Shown in pieces: positions 8,474-16,590 of a stretch of DNA of 48,330 bases (within the stretch, counting starts at the first letter, position 1; each line of letters opens with the position of its first letter). The notes beneath the pieces were generated by a model, which did not search any database, was not told where the DNA came from, and saw only the letters and a list, made by a program, of their open reading frames with translations. The translations under genes and the position numbers were made by a program. The DNA lies in NCBI GenBank assembly GCA_000432855.1, contig HF990866.1:1-48330 (forward strand). Direction: 5' to 3'. Source of the DNA: Firmicutes bacterium CAG:822. Its GTDB lineage: Bacteria; Bacillota_I; Bacilli_A; RF39; UBA660.

Positions 8474-11086
8474 ATGAAAAAATACGTTTATTTATTTGAT
8501 GAAGGTAATAAAGATTTAAGAAATTTATTAGGTGGTAAAGGAGCTAATTTAGCAGAGATGACTAATATGGGCCTTCCTGTTCCATATGGTCTTACGGTAA
8601 CAACAGAAGCATGCAATCTATATTTTAGTGATGGTGAGCTTTTAAATGAAAATGTTCAAAAGCAAATTTTAAAAGGAATTAAAAGAATAGAAGAGAAGAC
8701 TGGCAAAAAATTAGGTGATGAAAATAATCCGTTACTTTTATCAGTCAGAAGTGGTTCACCAATTAGTATGCCGGGAATGATGGATACAATTTTGAATTTA
8801 GGTTTAAATGATAAGATTGCATCTGCTTTAGCTAAGGATGAGGATAGTAAAAGATTTATCTATGATTCATATAGAAGGCTTATTATGATGTTTGCCGATG
8901 TGGTTAAAGGAAAAGGTAAAGACAAGTTTGAAGAATATTTAACTAAGTATAAAGAAGAAAAGAAAGTTAAAAATGATTTAGATTTAACAGCTAATGATAT
9001 GGTATTACTTACAGAAACTTTTAAAGCTCTTTACAAAAAATTAGTTAAAGAAGAATTTCCTCAGGAGCCGTTATTACAGTTGATGCAGGCAGTAACAGCG
9101 GTATTTAGGTCATGGCACAATAAAAGAGCGGAAGTATATAGACAGATGAATAATATTCCAGATACTTTAGGAACGGCAGTTAATGTTCAAGAGATGGTAT
9201 ATGGTAATTTATCAGAGATATCTTTAACTGGAGTTGCTTTTTCGAGAAATCCAGCCAATGGTGAAGATAAGCTTTATGGAGAGTATTTAGTTAAGGCTCA
9301 AGGTGAAGATATAGTTGCTGGGGTTAGGACACCACTTTCTATCGATATTTTAGAAAAAGAAAATTTAAAAATATACAATGAATTAAAAGGTTATAGTAAA
9401 CTTTTGGAAAAACATTATAAAGATATGCAGGATATGGAGTTTACGGTCGAAAATGGCAAACTTTATATGTTACAAACGAGAAATGGTAAGAGAACACCGG
9501 TGGCTAGTTTGAATATTGCGATAGATATGGCTAATGAAAAATTAATTACTCAAAAAGAAGCGCTTATGAGGCTTGATCCGAAAGAGATAAGTGGTATGCT
9601 TCACAAGAGTTTTGATATGAATGTTTTAGCTAAAATAAAACCAATGACTAAAGGTTTGCCGGCATCACCAGGAGCGGTTTCTGGTCAGATTTGTTTTAAT
9701 ACTGATGAGGTTAAAGAAAAGTATGATAAAAAAATTTCAACTATTTTAGTTAGAGAAGAAACTTCACCTGAAGATATCGAGGCTATGAAATATGCGAATG
9801 GTATTTTAACGGTTAGAGGTGGTATGACTTCACATGCGGCTGTTGTAGCTAGAGGTATTGGTAAGTGTTGTATCAGTGGATGTGAAAATGCTGTAGTTGA
9901 TGAAAAGAAAAAAATTATGACTATTAATGGCAAGCAGTATAGTAGTAATGATTATTTATCTTTGGATGGGACAACTGGTAATGTCTATGAAGGTGTAATA
10001 GAAACAACTGATTCTAATTTAAGTGATAATTTCTTAACAATGCTTGAATGGGCCAAAAAATATAAAAAGCTTGGAGTTAGAGCAAATGCGGATGTTGCTA
10101 AAGATGCGAAAGTGGCTTTAGATTTTGGAGCTGAAGGTATTGGCTTATGTAGAACTGAACACATGTTTTTTGAAAAGGATAAGATTTTTGCAATTAGAAA
10201 GATGATTGTCGCTCCAACTGAAGAGGAGAGAATTTCAGCTTTGACAGTTTTACTTAAAATGCAGGAAAAAGATTTTGAAGGTTTATTTAAAGCGGCTAAT
10301 GGTAAAATACTTACGATTAGATATTTGGATCCACCATTACATGAGTTTTTACCTAAAACAGAAGATGAGGTTAAGGAACTTGCTACTAGTTTAAATATGA
10401 CTGTTTCAGCTTTACATAAAAAAATCGATTCTTTAAAAGAGTTTAATCCGATGATGGGGCTTCGTGGATGCAGACTTTCTATTGTTTATCCAGAGATTGC
10501 CGTGATGCAGACAACAGCTATATTTAAGGCAGCTAAAAAAGTGATGAAGCTGGGAATAAATGTAAAACCAGAGATTATGATTCCTTTAGTTGGCGATGTT
10601 GCTGAGCTTAAATATTTGAAAGATATTATTTTAAATGTGGCTAAAAGATTAAATAAAGATAATGAAGTTAAGTATAAAATTGGAACAATGATCGAGGTTC
10701 CAAGAAGTGTAACCCAAGCTGATGAGATTGCGAAAGAAGCTGATTTCTTTAGTTTTGGAACGAATGATTTAACACAGATGACATTTGGTTATTCTAGAGA
10801 TGATGCGGGTTCATTTATCAACGATTATTATCAAAAGGGAATTCTTAAATTTGATCCATTTAAGACCATTGATAAAGAGGGCGTTGGTAAACTTATGATG
10901 GTGGCTATTAAACTTGCTAGAGCAGCTAATAAAAATATTGAACTTGGCGTTTGTGGTGAACATGGTGGCGATGAAGAAAGCGTGAAGTTCTTTAACAAGA
11001 TAGGCCTTGATTATGTTTCATGCTCGCCATATAGAGTTCCAGTTGCCATTTTAGCAGCAGCGCAAGCAGAAATAGGTAAGGAATAG
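8474..11086 (+). CDS. ppdK: Pyruvate, phosphate dikinase
   Basis: Interconverts pyruvate + ATP + Pi with PEP + AMP + PPi, serving glycolysis or gluconeogenesis in many anaerobes. The 870 residues cover the N-terminal nucleotide domain (GGKGANLAEMTNMG), the swivelling phospho-His domain with GGMTSHAAVVARG (His454) and the PEP/pyruvate barrel with GTNDLTQMTFGYSRDD and the acid/base Cys827 in GVCGEHGG. All catalytic positions are present and length is normal. The start is the ATG at 8474, 8 nt after AGGAGG; the TTG directly before it is ignored. It follows the xer gene by 15 nt. No PPDK regulatory protein gene lies in the window. Confidence 0.95.
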   Translation: MKKYVYLFDEGNKDLRNLLGGKGANLAEMTNMGLPVPYGLTVTTEACNLYFSDGELLNENVQKQILKGIKRIEEKTGKKLGDENNPLLLSVRSGSPISMPGMMDTILNLGLNDKIASALAKDEDSKRFIYDSYRRLIMMFADVVKGKGKDKFEEYLTKYKEEKKVKNDLDLTANDMVLLTETFKALYKKLVKEEFPQEPLLQLMQAVTAVFRSWHNKRAEVYRQMNNIPDTLGTAVNVQEMVYGNLSEISLTGVAFSRNPANGEDKLYGEYLVKAQGEDIVAGVRTPLSIDILEKENLKIYNELKGYSKLLEKHYKDMQDMEFTVENGKLYMLQTRNGKRTPVASLNIAIDMANEKLITQKEALMRLDPKEISGMLHKSFDMNVLAKIKPMTKGLPASPGAVSGQICFNTDEVKEKYDKKISTILVREETSPEDIEAMKYANGILTVRGGMTSHAAVVARGIGKCCISGCENAVVDEKKKIMTINGKQYSSNDYLSLDGTTGNVYEGVIETTDSNLSDNFLTMLEWAKKYKKLGVRANADVAKDAKVALDFGAEGIGLCRTEHMFFEKDKIFAIRKMIVAPTEEERISALTVLLKMQEKDFEGLFKAANGKILTIRYLDPPLHEFLPKTEDEVKELATSLNMTVSALHKKIDSLKEFNPMMGLRGCRLSIVYPEIAVMQTTAIFKAAKKVMKLGINVKPEIMIPLVGDVAELKYLKDIILNVAKRLNKDNEVKYKIGTMIEVPRSVTQADEIAKEADFFSFGTNDLTQMTFGYSRDDAGSFINDYYQKGILKFDPFKTIDKEGVGKLMMVAIKLARAANKNIELGVCGEHGGDEESVKFFNKIGLDYVSCSPYRVPVAILAAAQAEIGKE

Positions 11087-11109
11087 TATGTTTTTTAAAT
11101 AATGTATAA

Positions 11110-11138
11110 TTGAAATTTTCTTAAAAATATAGTATACT
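11110..11138 (+). promoter_or_regulatory. Sigma-A promoter of the orphan RNA
   Basis: TTGAAA (11110-11115), 17-nt spacer, TATACT (11133-11138). The expected start is about 11145, exactly the 5' base of the first hairpin of the RNA at 11145-11250. Confidence 0.7.
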
Positions 11139-11144
11139 GTTATT

Positions 11145-11250
11145 ACATTTAAAGATGTGGTAAATGTTTTTCGCTTCTGGATGGTGCGACTAATAAATGA
11201 TTCCGCGGGAAAATGTAGAAGACTCCATTAGACGATGGAGTTTTCTTTTG
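11145..11250 (+). ncRNA. Structured small RNA of unknown class
   Basis: About 105 nt between a good promoter and a strong terminator, with no start codon and ribosome site pairing inside. Three successive stems can form: ACATTTA/TAAATGT (11145-11151, 11161-11167); TTTTCGC with GCGGGAA (11168-11174, 11205-11211, two G-U pairs) enclosing an internal-loop region; and the terminator. The 5' strand can alternatively pair as TACATTT (11144-11150) with AAATGTA (11211-11217), giving a closed junction. It does not fit my memory of SRP RNA, 6S, tmRNA, T-box or the common riboswitches. It could be a trans-acting sRNA or an attenuator ahead of the smr gene. Confidence 0.6.
11222..11249 (+). terminator. 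Intrinsic terminator of the orphan RNA
   Basis: ACTCCAT (11222-11228) pairs with ATGGAGT (11235-11241) around a 6-nt loop, followed by TTTCTTTT. Confidence 0.85.
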
Positions 11251-11324
11251 GAATGTGCTAAAATGTTTTTGGAGTTACTATAAGAAAAGTTAAATAAATT
11301 TGGAAGTATAAGGTGATTTTAAAT

Positions 11325-11591
11325 ATGACAATTAATGAAGTGATTTTTATAGATAGTTTGCCAAAGCTTGATTTGCACGGATTTGATAGAGAAAGTGCGA
11401 GAGTAGCTATTAATGATTTTATTTTAGATAATAAGAAAATTGGAAATGAAGTAGTTTTAATTGTTCATGGTATTGGAACGGGCATTATAAGAGAAGCGTG
11501 CATAAAAACTTTAAGTCATAATAAGGATGTTATCGAGTTTAAAAGTGCTTATGGAAATAGAGGATGTATGCTTGTGCAAATTAGATTATAA
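11325..11591 (+). CDS. Stand-alone Smr-domain protein, 88 aa
   Basis: Small MutS-related domain, the nuclease fold found at the C-terminus of MutS2 and as free-standing proteins. Both hallmarks are present: LDLHG near residue 14-18 and the HGIGTG loop about residues 47-52, with the expected helix (IIREACIKTL) after it. The single-domain length is usual for free Smr proteins, whose proposed roles are DNA nicking or ribosome-linked mRNA cleavage. The ATG at 11325 is chosen because AGGTGAT (11311-11317) precedes it by about 7 nt; the GTG inside that site at 11313 is not a likely start. It lies downstream of the orphan RNA. Confidence 0.8.
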   Translation: MTINEVIFIDSLPKLDLHGFDRESARVAINDFILDNKKIGNEVVLIVHGIGTGIIREACIKTLSHNKDVIEFKSAYGNRGCMLVQIRL

Positions 11592-11614
11592 GGATATTAA
11601 AGATATCTTTTTTT
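11590..11614 (+). terminator. Intrinsic terminator after smr
   Basis: AAGGATAT (11590-11597) pairs with ATATCTTT (11603-11610), followed by a T run. The stem begins inside the stop codon. Confidence 0.7.
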
Positions 11615-11671
11615 GTGGTTTTTTGATGTTTGATAGAGTATAATAGATTTATATTGGTGAGGGGATTTTTT

Positions 11672-12910
11672 ATGAATGAGAAACAAGAATTTCATAATAA
11701 GTGGATTTATCCTAGTTATGATGATGTGATTAAAAAAATATCTGAGGAGAGGGAAAAGTTTGTTTATTTTGAAAAAGATTATGATAGGAAGAAAAAAGTG
11801 TTGTTGAAAGAATATAGGCAAGAAGATTTTATTCATCTAATAAATTTAAAAAGAGATTATTTTACTGATTTAATTAAAAGATTAATTAAATTTTTCCCGC
11901 AATTTGATAGTATTCCATATACCGTTTTTTATCATGGAAGTTATGGCAGAGGAATTTCGAGATATGGTAGTGATATGGATTTAAATATATTATTTGATAA
12001 TGATTTTATTGATATAATGAAACCTATTAACGAACTTATTTGTGCGATGATCTATCAGATTGTTGGTTTTAAAGGACGCGATAAAATACATAATATTATG
12101 GTAAATGTACCGCCTTTAAAGAATGCAAAATATAATTTTGATAATGGTAATCATTATAAGGTTGTATTTTTAGATGGTAAGGTTTTGAATTACTATTCAA
12201 GAAATTATTTTGAAGGTGATATGACTAAAATTCAAAATGCACCTAATTCGTTTGAAGATTTTAGAAAATATATTTTAAAACACTGTAATGGTGAAGAGTG
12301 TTTTGAATGGGCTTATAGTTTTAGATATATTATATCTAATTATCTTGATTATAACTTAGATGAAGTGGTTAAAAAAGCTGATAATAAAATTAGGAAAGTT
12401 AAAAATATTCATTTAAAAACTTTAAAGTTAATAGATAAAATGATAAAAGATATTCAAGAATATAGTTTTGATTTTGAAGAAATTTCAATTTCTTGCTTGA
12501 ATAAAGAATGTAAGGTTCGAATGTTAGGTTTTATGTATAATTCTTTGGCTTTAGTGAGAAGATGTTTAGTAATTAATGGGTTTGATATGGGCGTTTTTGA
12601 TATTCCAAAATTATTAGAAAGTGAAGCTTTAAAAAAATATATAAATCAAGATTTGATAGATAAGTTAAAAGATACTTTATATTATTACAATTGGAATTTA
12701 GCTAGATTAGAAGAGTTTATGATAGAAAACGGTTATAATTTTAGTTCGAGAGAACCTTCTAGCATTAGTAAAAAAGTTTTAGATGAAGGATATAAAAAAA
12801 TGTATAATACGGATTTTTATTTATTACAAAAAGATGCGGTCTTGCAAGTTAAGGAAATATTGCTTATAATATTAAATAAATTTAGGGACGAGGAGATGAA
12901 ACATGTATAG
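11672..12910 (+). CDS. Nucleotidyltransferase-fold protein (Pol beta superfamily), 412 aa
   Basis: The hallmark of minimal nucleotidyltransferases is present: HGSYGRG with GS at residues 89-90, then SDMDLNI with the two metal-binding Asp at 101 and 103. The rest is a long helical C-terminal region (about 200-412) with no recognised domain and no membrane segment. The family transfers NMP to a protein, RNA or small molecule; the acceptor is not predictable here. The start is the ATG at 11672 after GGTGAGGGG, behind a TATAAT box (11639-11644). Its 3' end overlaps the next gene by 8 nt, so it is the first gene of a three-gene operon with a hydrolase and an aaRS-like protein. Confidence 0.75.
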   Translation: MNEKQEFHNKWIYPSYDDVIKKISEEREKFVYFEKDYDRKKKVLLKEYRQEDFIHLINLKRDYFTDLIKRLIKFFPQFDSIPYTVFYHGSYGRGISRYGSDMDLNILFDNDFIDIMKPINELICAMIYQIVGFKGRDKIHNIMVNVPPLKNAKYNFDNGNHYKVVFLDGKVLNYYSRNYFEGDMTKIQNAPNSFEDFRKYILKHCNGEECFEWAYSFRYIISNYLDYNLDEVVKKADNKIRKVKNIHLKTLKLIDKMIKDIQEYSFDFEEISISCLNKECKVRMLGFMYNSLALVRRCLVINGFDMGVFDIPKLLESEALKKYINQDLIDKLKDTLYYYNWNLARLEEFMIENGYNFSSREPSSISKKVLDEGYKKMYNTDFYLLQKDAVLQVKEILLIILNKFRDEEMKHV

Positions 12911-13601
12911 TTTACTCTTTAGTGATTTTCCAAAAGGAGTAGAAAATCATTATTTAGATATAAAAAAATATATCAAAGATAGCTATAAGGTTGCGGTTTT
13001 ACCATGGGCCTTTCCAGTGGAGTTAGATGCCGAAAGGTTTGAGAATGAATATTTTTCTAAAGATACTAATAGATATCAAAGATATATTGGAGCTTTAAAA
13101 AAATTAGGTATTAAGGATGAAAATATTATTATTTGTAATTGTTATAAAGATGATAGAGATAAACTTCTAAATATTTTAGAAGATGTAGATGTGATTTTCT
13201 TACCTGGTGGTAATCCAGAGATGATGTATAAGAAAATAGTTCATAGTACTGAGTTACTTTATGTATTAAAACATACTAAAAAAATAGTAATTGGCGAAAG
13301 TGCGGGAACTGAATTACAACTAAAAAGATATTTTATTACGGCAAAAAATAACTATTATAAATACTTTGCTTTTTATGATGGTTTGGGTTTACTTGATGAT
13401 CCATTTTATATGGATGTACATACAATTAATAATAAAAATTATTTAAATAAATTACAAAAGATAGCTAATGAAAAGAGAAAAGATGTTTATGCAATATATG
13501 ATGGGGGAGCTATTATATATAATCGTGACAGTTTAAAGATGAGTATTTTAGGTCCAGTTAAAAAGTTTTCTCCGAAGAAATCTGAAAGGATAAGTGATTA
13601 G
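12903..13601 (+). CDS. Peptidase S51 / type 1 glutamine amidotransferase-like protein
   Basis: A 232-residue protein of the peptidase E/cyanophycinase fold. Visible are FLPGGNPEMMY (about 99-109) and the nucleophile elbow GESAG with Ser133 (the S51 GxSAG motif); the GG-N loop and the C-terminal NRDSLKMSILG segment also suit the family. Known S51 enzymes hydrolyse Asp-dipeptides or cyanophycin; many family members of this kind have no known substrate. It overlaps the nucleotidyltransferase gene by 8 nt and lies 2 nt before the aaRS-like gene, so translation is probably coupled. A role in trimming an aminoacyl or peptide product of its neighbours is only inference. Confidence 0.75.
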   Translation: MYSLLFSDFPKGVENHYLDIKKYIKDSYKVAVLPWAFPVELDAERFENEYFSKDTNRYQRYIGALKKLGIKDENIIICNCYKDDRDKLLNILEDVDVIFLPGGNPEMMYKKIVHSTELLYVLKHTKKIVIGESAGTELQLKRYFITAKNNYYKYFAFYDGLGLLDDPFYMDVHTINNKNYLNKLQKIANEKRKDVYAIYDGGAIIYNRDSLKMSILGPVKKFSPKKSERISD

Positions 13602-13603
13602 CA

Positions 13604-14698
13604 ATGAAAGATATGGTAATTAGTACTTTGCCAATTAAACCGAGGACAAATCCAATTGTCGGAATGGCTATTTCACCGGTGATTGTTGAACTATTGGGTA
13701 AGAAGTTAAAAATTCAGAAAAATTTAGCTATTAATTTATTACATTCTTATAATGATTTATCTTCACTATTAGATTATAATGTTAATTATTTTGGTAATTA
13801 TGGTTTAGAGTTTGATAAACTCATTTTAGATAGTGAAAATGTAGATAAGTTACTTGAAGGAGTAGAAAAACTTATTAATGCGAGGTTTATTGTAAGTAGG
13901 AAAACTGAAAAATACATGTGTGATTGTGGTTTTGTCGATGTGCCAGTAACGGCGGTTAATAATCATAGTGATGGAAAAATATACCACATGAAAGATGGAA
14001 AATTAATTTGTAATCATTGTCATACTGCATGTAAAAAATATAAGGAGAATAGTTTAGTATTTGATTTAAAATCACTAGATTTTTCTCATGATATTCATAT
14101 GTTTCCATTTTTTGAAAAGAAGGATGTTATGACATTTGATAAAGATGAAAATATTAATTTTCATTTAATATCTAAAACTAGAGATACAGGTTATCAGGTA
14201 ATGTGCGGAGGAGAAAAATATAATGTAGATATCGATGCACTTTGGATGAACTTCCCACAAATTTATGACCAGGAAAGACAAATATATGTAGCTAGTAATC
14301 ATCAATTATATCCAATATATGTGATGAATTTAATTAATAATGCCCTTAATGAAAAGGAAGTATTTTATATTTTAAATCCTTATTTAGGTAAAAGTGATGA
14401 TTTAAGGCCTGATGTTGAAAAACTTTATGAGAGAAGTCCGATTTATGCGAAACTAGCAATTATTAGTTCACTTAGATGGAAGAAGAAAGATTGTACTTGG
14501 GATAATTCGGTTTTAAGAGGTTTAAGTAAATACGATGAAGACATTTTAAAACAGTTATATGATGAAATGACTTTGGATGGCTTTGATGAGGATAATTTTG
14601 AGAAAGATTTAGGACAATTTTTAAATTATGATACGACGATTCAACATAATATGAATACGATAAAAAGGTTAGTAAAAGCTAGAAATTTACATAATTAA
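13604..14698 (+). CDS. Degenerate class I aaRS-like zinc protein, 364 aa
   Basis: The layout resembles a shrunken MetRS-type class I synthetase. A first strand plus helix aligns with the signature region (STLPIKPRTNPIVGMAIS), but the HxGH motif is replaced. A two-part zinc knuckle follows (C106-x-C108, C136-x2-C139), then a region like the second half of the Rossmann domain (ISKTRDTGYQV, DIDALWMNFP). No KMSKS is visible. Such paralogues can bind an amino acid or tRNA without charging, or act in small-molecule synthesis. I infer the relationship by pattern, not by search. The gene lies 2 nt after the S51 gene and ends at a terminator. It could instead be an unrelated zinc-ribbon protein. Confidence 0.5.
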   Translation: MKDMVISTLPIKPRTNPIVGMAISPVIVELLGKKLKIQKNLAINLLHSYNDLSSLLDYNVNYFGNYGLEFDKLILDSENVDKLLEGVEKLINARFIVSRKTEKYMCDCGFVDVPVTAVNNHSDGKIYHMKDGKLICNHCHTACKKYKENSLVFDLKSLDFSHDIHMFPFFEKKDVMTFDKDENINFHLISKTRDTGYQVMCGGEKYNVDIDALWMNFPQIYDQERQIYVASNHQLYPIYVMNLINNALNEKEVFYILNPYLGKSDDLRPDVEKLYERSPIYAKLAIISSLRWKKKDCTWDNSVLRGLSKYDEDILKQLYDEMTLDGFDEDNFEKDLGQFLNYDTTIQHNMNTIKRLVKARNLHN

Positions 14699-14713
14699 TG
14701 ATTGACAAATTGT

Positions 14714-14740
14714 AAGGACGTTTATGTCCTTTTATTTTTG
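14714..14740 (+). terminator. Intrinsic terminator of the three-gene operon
   Basis: AAGGAC (14714-14719) pairs with GTCCTT (14726-14731), 6-nt loop, then TTTATTTTT. Confidence 0.75.
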
Positions 14741-14817
14741 GAAAATTGTTACCTTTGTTTGACTTTTGTGTATAATTGTGTTATTATAACTACCATATCT
14801 GAAAGGGGGAAGAGGGT

Positions 14818-15711
14818 ATGTACGAAGAGGAAGGTAACGAAAGACGTCAAACACTAAAAGGTATTTTTGTGAAAATAGTTTTAGTTGTTTTATTAATATT
14901 TGTATTAATGATGTTATTCCCAACTAGAGGATTTGTTACAAATTATGTAGATGAGAAAGTATCGGAAACTGGTGGAGTGGATAATTTTAATAATAATTTA
15001 CTTGCTATGGCAACCGCTGGTAGTGGTTATTTTACAGCATCTAGACTTCCTGAAGAGACTGGTGATACAGTTAAAATGACTTTAGGAGAAATGTATGATA
15101 ATAAGTTACTTGTCGAGTTTTCTGATAGTAATAATAGAGTATGTGATAATAATAAATCTTATATAGAAGTTACTAAAGATGAAGATGAATATACGATGAA
15201 GGTTAACTTATCATGTACTGATAAAGAAGATTATATAATGCTTCATATGGGACTTGATGGAACACAATTTCCCAGTACCAGCACCGCAAGGTGCGAGTTC
15301 GTAAAAAATCTTGACGAGACTTGGGCATATGGAGAGTGGTCAAGTTGGAGTACTAAAAAGATAGTAGAAACTAGTACGAATCAAGTTCAAACAAGAGTAA
15401 GCAAAGTTCAAACAGGAACACAAAGAGTCGCACATAATAGTGTTACGGAAAAGGCGGCTGTGAAGGTTATTTATAATGGTTTAACAAAATATGTTTGTGC
15501 AGCTAGTTATGATAATGCTGGAACATATGATAATATGGTAACTTGCAAAAAAACAGTAACAACTTATACGGATGAACCGATTTATAAAAATGTTACTTAT
15601 TATAGATCTCGCAGTAAAACTTTGAGTAGTGGAGTGGATACTAAGTGGTCAAGCTGTGATGATACTTCACTTATAGAACAAGGATATGTTAAGACAGGAG
15701 AAGAAAGCTAG
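14818..15711 (+). CDS. Membrane-anchored surface protein with WSxWS segment, 297 aa
   Basis: Residues 1-17 are charged and cytoplasmic; a single hydrophobic helix (about 18-36, IVLVVLLIFVLMMLF) anchors a long extracellular part. That part has paired cysteines and a WSSWS segment followed by Thr/Gln-rich strands (about 175-200), resembling the short thrombospondin-like repeats of bacterial surface proteins, and a second WSSC motif near the end. No LPxTG sorting signal is present. The AGGGGGAAGAGGG site lies just before the ATG. The promoter is probably TATAAT at 14771-14776. It is likely a cell-surface or forespore-envelope protein; the specific function is unknown. Confidence 0.7.
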   Translation: MYEEEGNERRQTLKGIFVKIVLVVLLIFVLMMLFPTRGFVTNYVDEKVSETGGVDNFNNNLLAMATAGSGYFTASRLPEETGDTVKMTLGEMYDNKLLVEFSDSNNRVCDNNKSYIEVTKDEDEYTMKVNLSCTDKEDYIMLHMGLDGTQFPSTSTARCEFVKNLDETWAYGEWSSWSTKKIVETSTNQVQTRVSKVQTGTQRVAHNSVTEKAAVKVIYNGLTKYVCAASYDNAGTYDNMVTCKKTVTTYTDEPIYKNVTYYRSRSKTLSSGVDTKWSSCDDTSLIEQGYVKTGEES

Positions 15712-15730
15712 GTAGTACCTAGTTTTCTTT
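15700..15730 (+). terminator. Intrinsic terminator overlapping the stop codon
   Basis: CTAGGT (15708-15713) pairs with ACCTAG (15717-15722); the flanking AAGAAA and TTTTCTT extend the stem. The TAG stop of the surface protein forms part of the 5' arm. Confidence 0.75.
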
Positions 15731-15854
15731 GACTCTTTTAGGATGCCAAGTGCTTGTCAAATTTTAGCTAATATATGTTTAAGGTTTGATTTATAGTTTT
15801 ATATATGATACTATAATAATAGTAAAGTATGCCACATAGGAAGGAATGACAGCT

Positions 15855-16268
15855 ATGGAAAAATACGTTTTTGGTTATCAAAATGAGAATGAGTTTAAGA
15901 AGTTAGAAAGTGCTTTAAAGAAGTATAATATGCTAGCTTTTAAAAAGCTCTATTTTGAGTATTACCCTAAGATTAAAGCTGGGGAGTTTTTAGGTACAGT
16001 AGTGGCGACTGAAGGAAATTTAAAAAAATATGAAGTAAATTTACCAACTGATGCTTTGTTTGCAAAAGTACATGGTGAGGTTAAACTTCATTATGAAGTG
16101 AACGATGATAGTAAAAGTGTTACTTTAGTGACTTTATCACCTGAGGATATTTTAAGTGAAGGTCATCAATCTGAACTTGTTACTTATAAGGGTGTAATGC
16201 TTTCAAAAGAGCATTCAGATAAAGATAAATTTAAAATTAATTTATTAAATATGATTAATAAAGTATAA
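15855..16268 (+). CDS. Hypothetical protein, 137 aa
   Basis: A small soluble protein, family not recognised. The helical N-terminus (ENEFKKLESALKKYNM) is followed by a beta-rich segment (GTVVATEGNLKKYEVNL, VKLHYEVNDDSKSVTLV) and a Lys-rich helical tail. There is no signal peptide, membrane segment or cysteine motif. Two in-frame ATGs compete: at 15846 the AGGAAGGA site abuts the codon, whereas at 15855 the spacing is 9 nt, so the latter is preferred. A TATAAT box lies at 15812-15817. It stands alone between a terminator and the tRNA pair. Confidence 0.65.
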   Translation: MEKYVFGYQNENEFKKLESALKKYNMLAFKKLYFEYYPKIKAGEFLGTVVATEGNLKKYEVNLPTDALFAKVHGEVKLHYEVNDDSKSVTLVTLSPEDILSEGHQSELVTYKGVMLSKEHSDKDKFKINLLNMINKV

Positions 16269-16284
16269 ATTTTTAACTTACTTC

Positions 16285-16313
16285 TTGCATAATATTTATT
16301 AATGTGGTATTAT
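16285..16313 (+). promoter_or_regulatory. Promoter of the tRNA pair
   Basis: TTGCAT (16285-16290), 17-nt spacer ending in TGG, then TATTAT (16308-16313), an extended -10. The tRNA begins about 19 nt after the -10. Confidence 0.75.
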
Positions 16314-16331
16314 ATAGAAGTCAGCTTTATT

Positions 16332-16408
16332 GGACCCTTAGCTCAGTTGGTTAGAGCATCCGGCTCATAACCGGGCGGTCGATGGTTCGAGTCCATCAGG
16401 GTCCACCA
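16332..16408 (+). tRNA. tRNA-Met(CAT)
   Basis: Acceptor GGACCCT (16332-16338) pairs with AGGGTCC (16398-16404); the discriminator is A16405 and CCA (16406-16408) is encoded. The anticodon loop CTCATAA gives anticodon CAT, and the T-arm contains GGTTCGAGTCC. It is elongator-like rather than initiator, because the acceptor's first pair is fully matched and the anticodon stem lacks the GGG/CCC run. An Ile(CAU) tRNA modified by TilS cannot be excluded. Confidence 0.92.
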
Positions 16409-16416
16409 CTTTAAAT

Positions 16417-16501
16417 GCGGGCGTGGCGAAATTGGTAGACGCACTAGACTTAGGATCTAGCGCCTTACGGCATGGGGGTTCAAGTCCCTTCGCCCGCACC
16501 A
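16417..16501 (+). tRNA. tRNA-Leu(TAG)
   Basis: Acceptor GCGGGCG pairs with CGCCCGC, the discriminator is A16498, and CCA is encoded at 16499-16501. The anticodon stem CTAGA/TCTAG encloses CTTAGGA, giving anticodon TAG. The long variable arm (CGCCTTACGGCA) is the class II mark of leucine tRNA. It follows tRNA-Met by 8 nt under one promoter. Confidence 0.95.
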
Positions 16502-16511
16502 GTTAGAACTT

Positions 16512-16538
16512 ACGAGTTTTTATGGCTCGTTTTTTTTG
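16512..16538 (+). terminator. Intrinsic terminator of the tRNA pair
   Basis: ACGAG (16512-16516) pairs with CTCGT (16526-16530), followed by eight or more T. Confidence 0.8.
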
Positions 16539-16540
16539 TT

Positions 16541-16571
16541 AAAAAAAAATATACTTAATTTTAAGTATATT
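16541..16571 (-). terminator. Terminator for the minus-strand HTH gene
   Basis: A perfect 11-bp inverted repeat, AATATACTTAA (16548-16558) with TTAAGTATATT (16561-16571). On the minus strand it is followed by a T run (the A run at 16541-16549 on the plus strand). Confidence 0.7.
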
Positions 16572-16590
16572 CTTTATTTAAATCTATGGT

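Noticed and set aside
11145..11250. T-box riboswitch ahead of the smr gene (GGATGGTGCG and CCGCGG resemble parts of the T-box sequence)
   Set aside because: The contiguous T-box antiterminator sequence is absent, the RNA is too short for stem I, and the downstream gene is not amino-acid related.
13604..14698. Functional methionyl- or leucyl-tRNA synthetase
   Set aside because: HxGH and KMSKS are not present and the protein is far shorter than these enzymes; only the overall layout and zinc knuckle are similar.
14770..14800. Sigma-G promoter for the surface protein (GTATA followed by CATATCT)
   Set aside because: The -10 mismatches the CATxHTA pattern and the spacing is 19; a TATAAT box explains transcription better.
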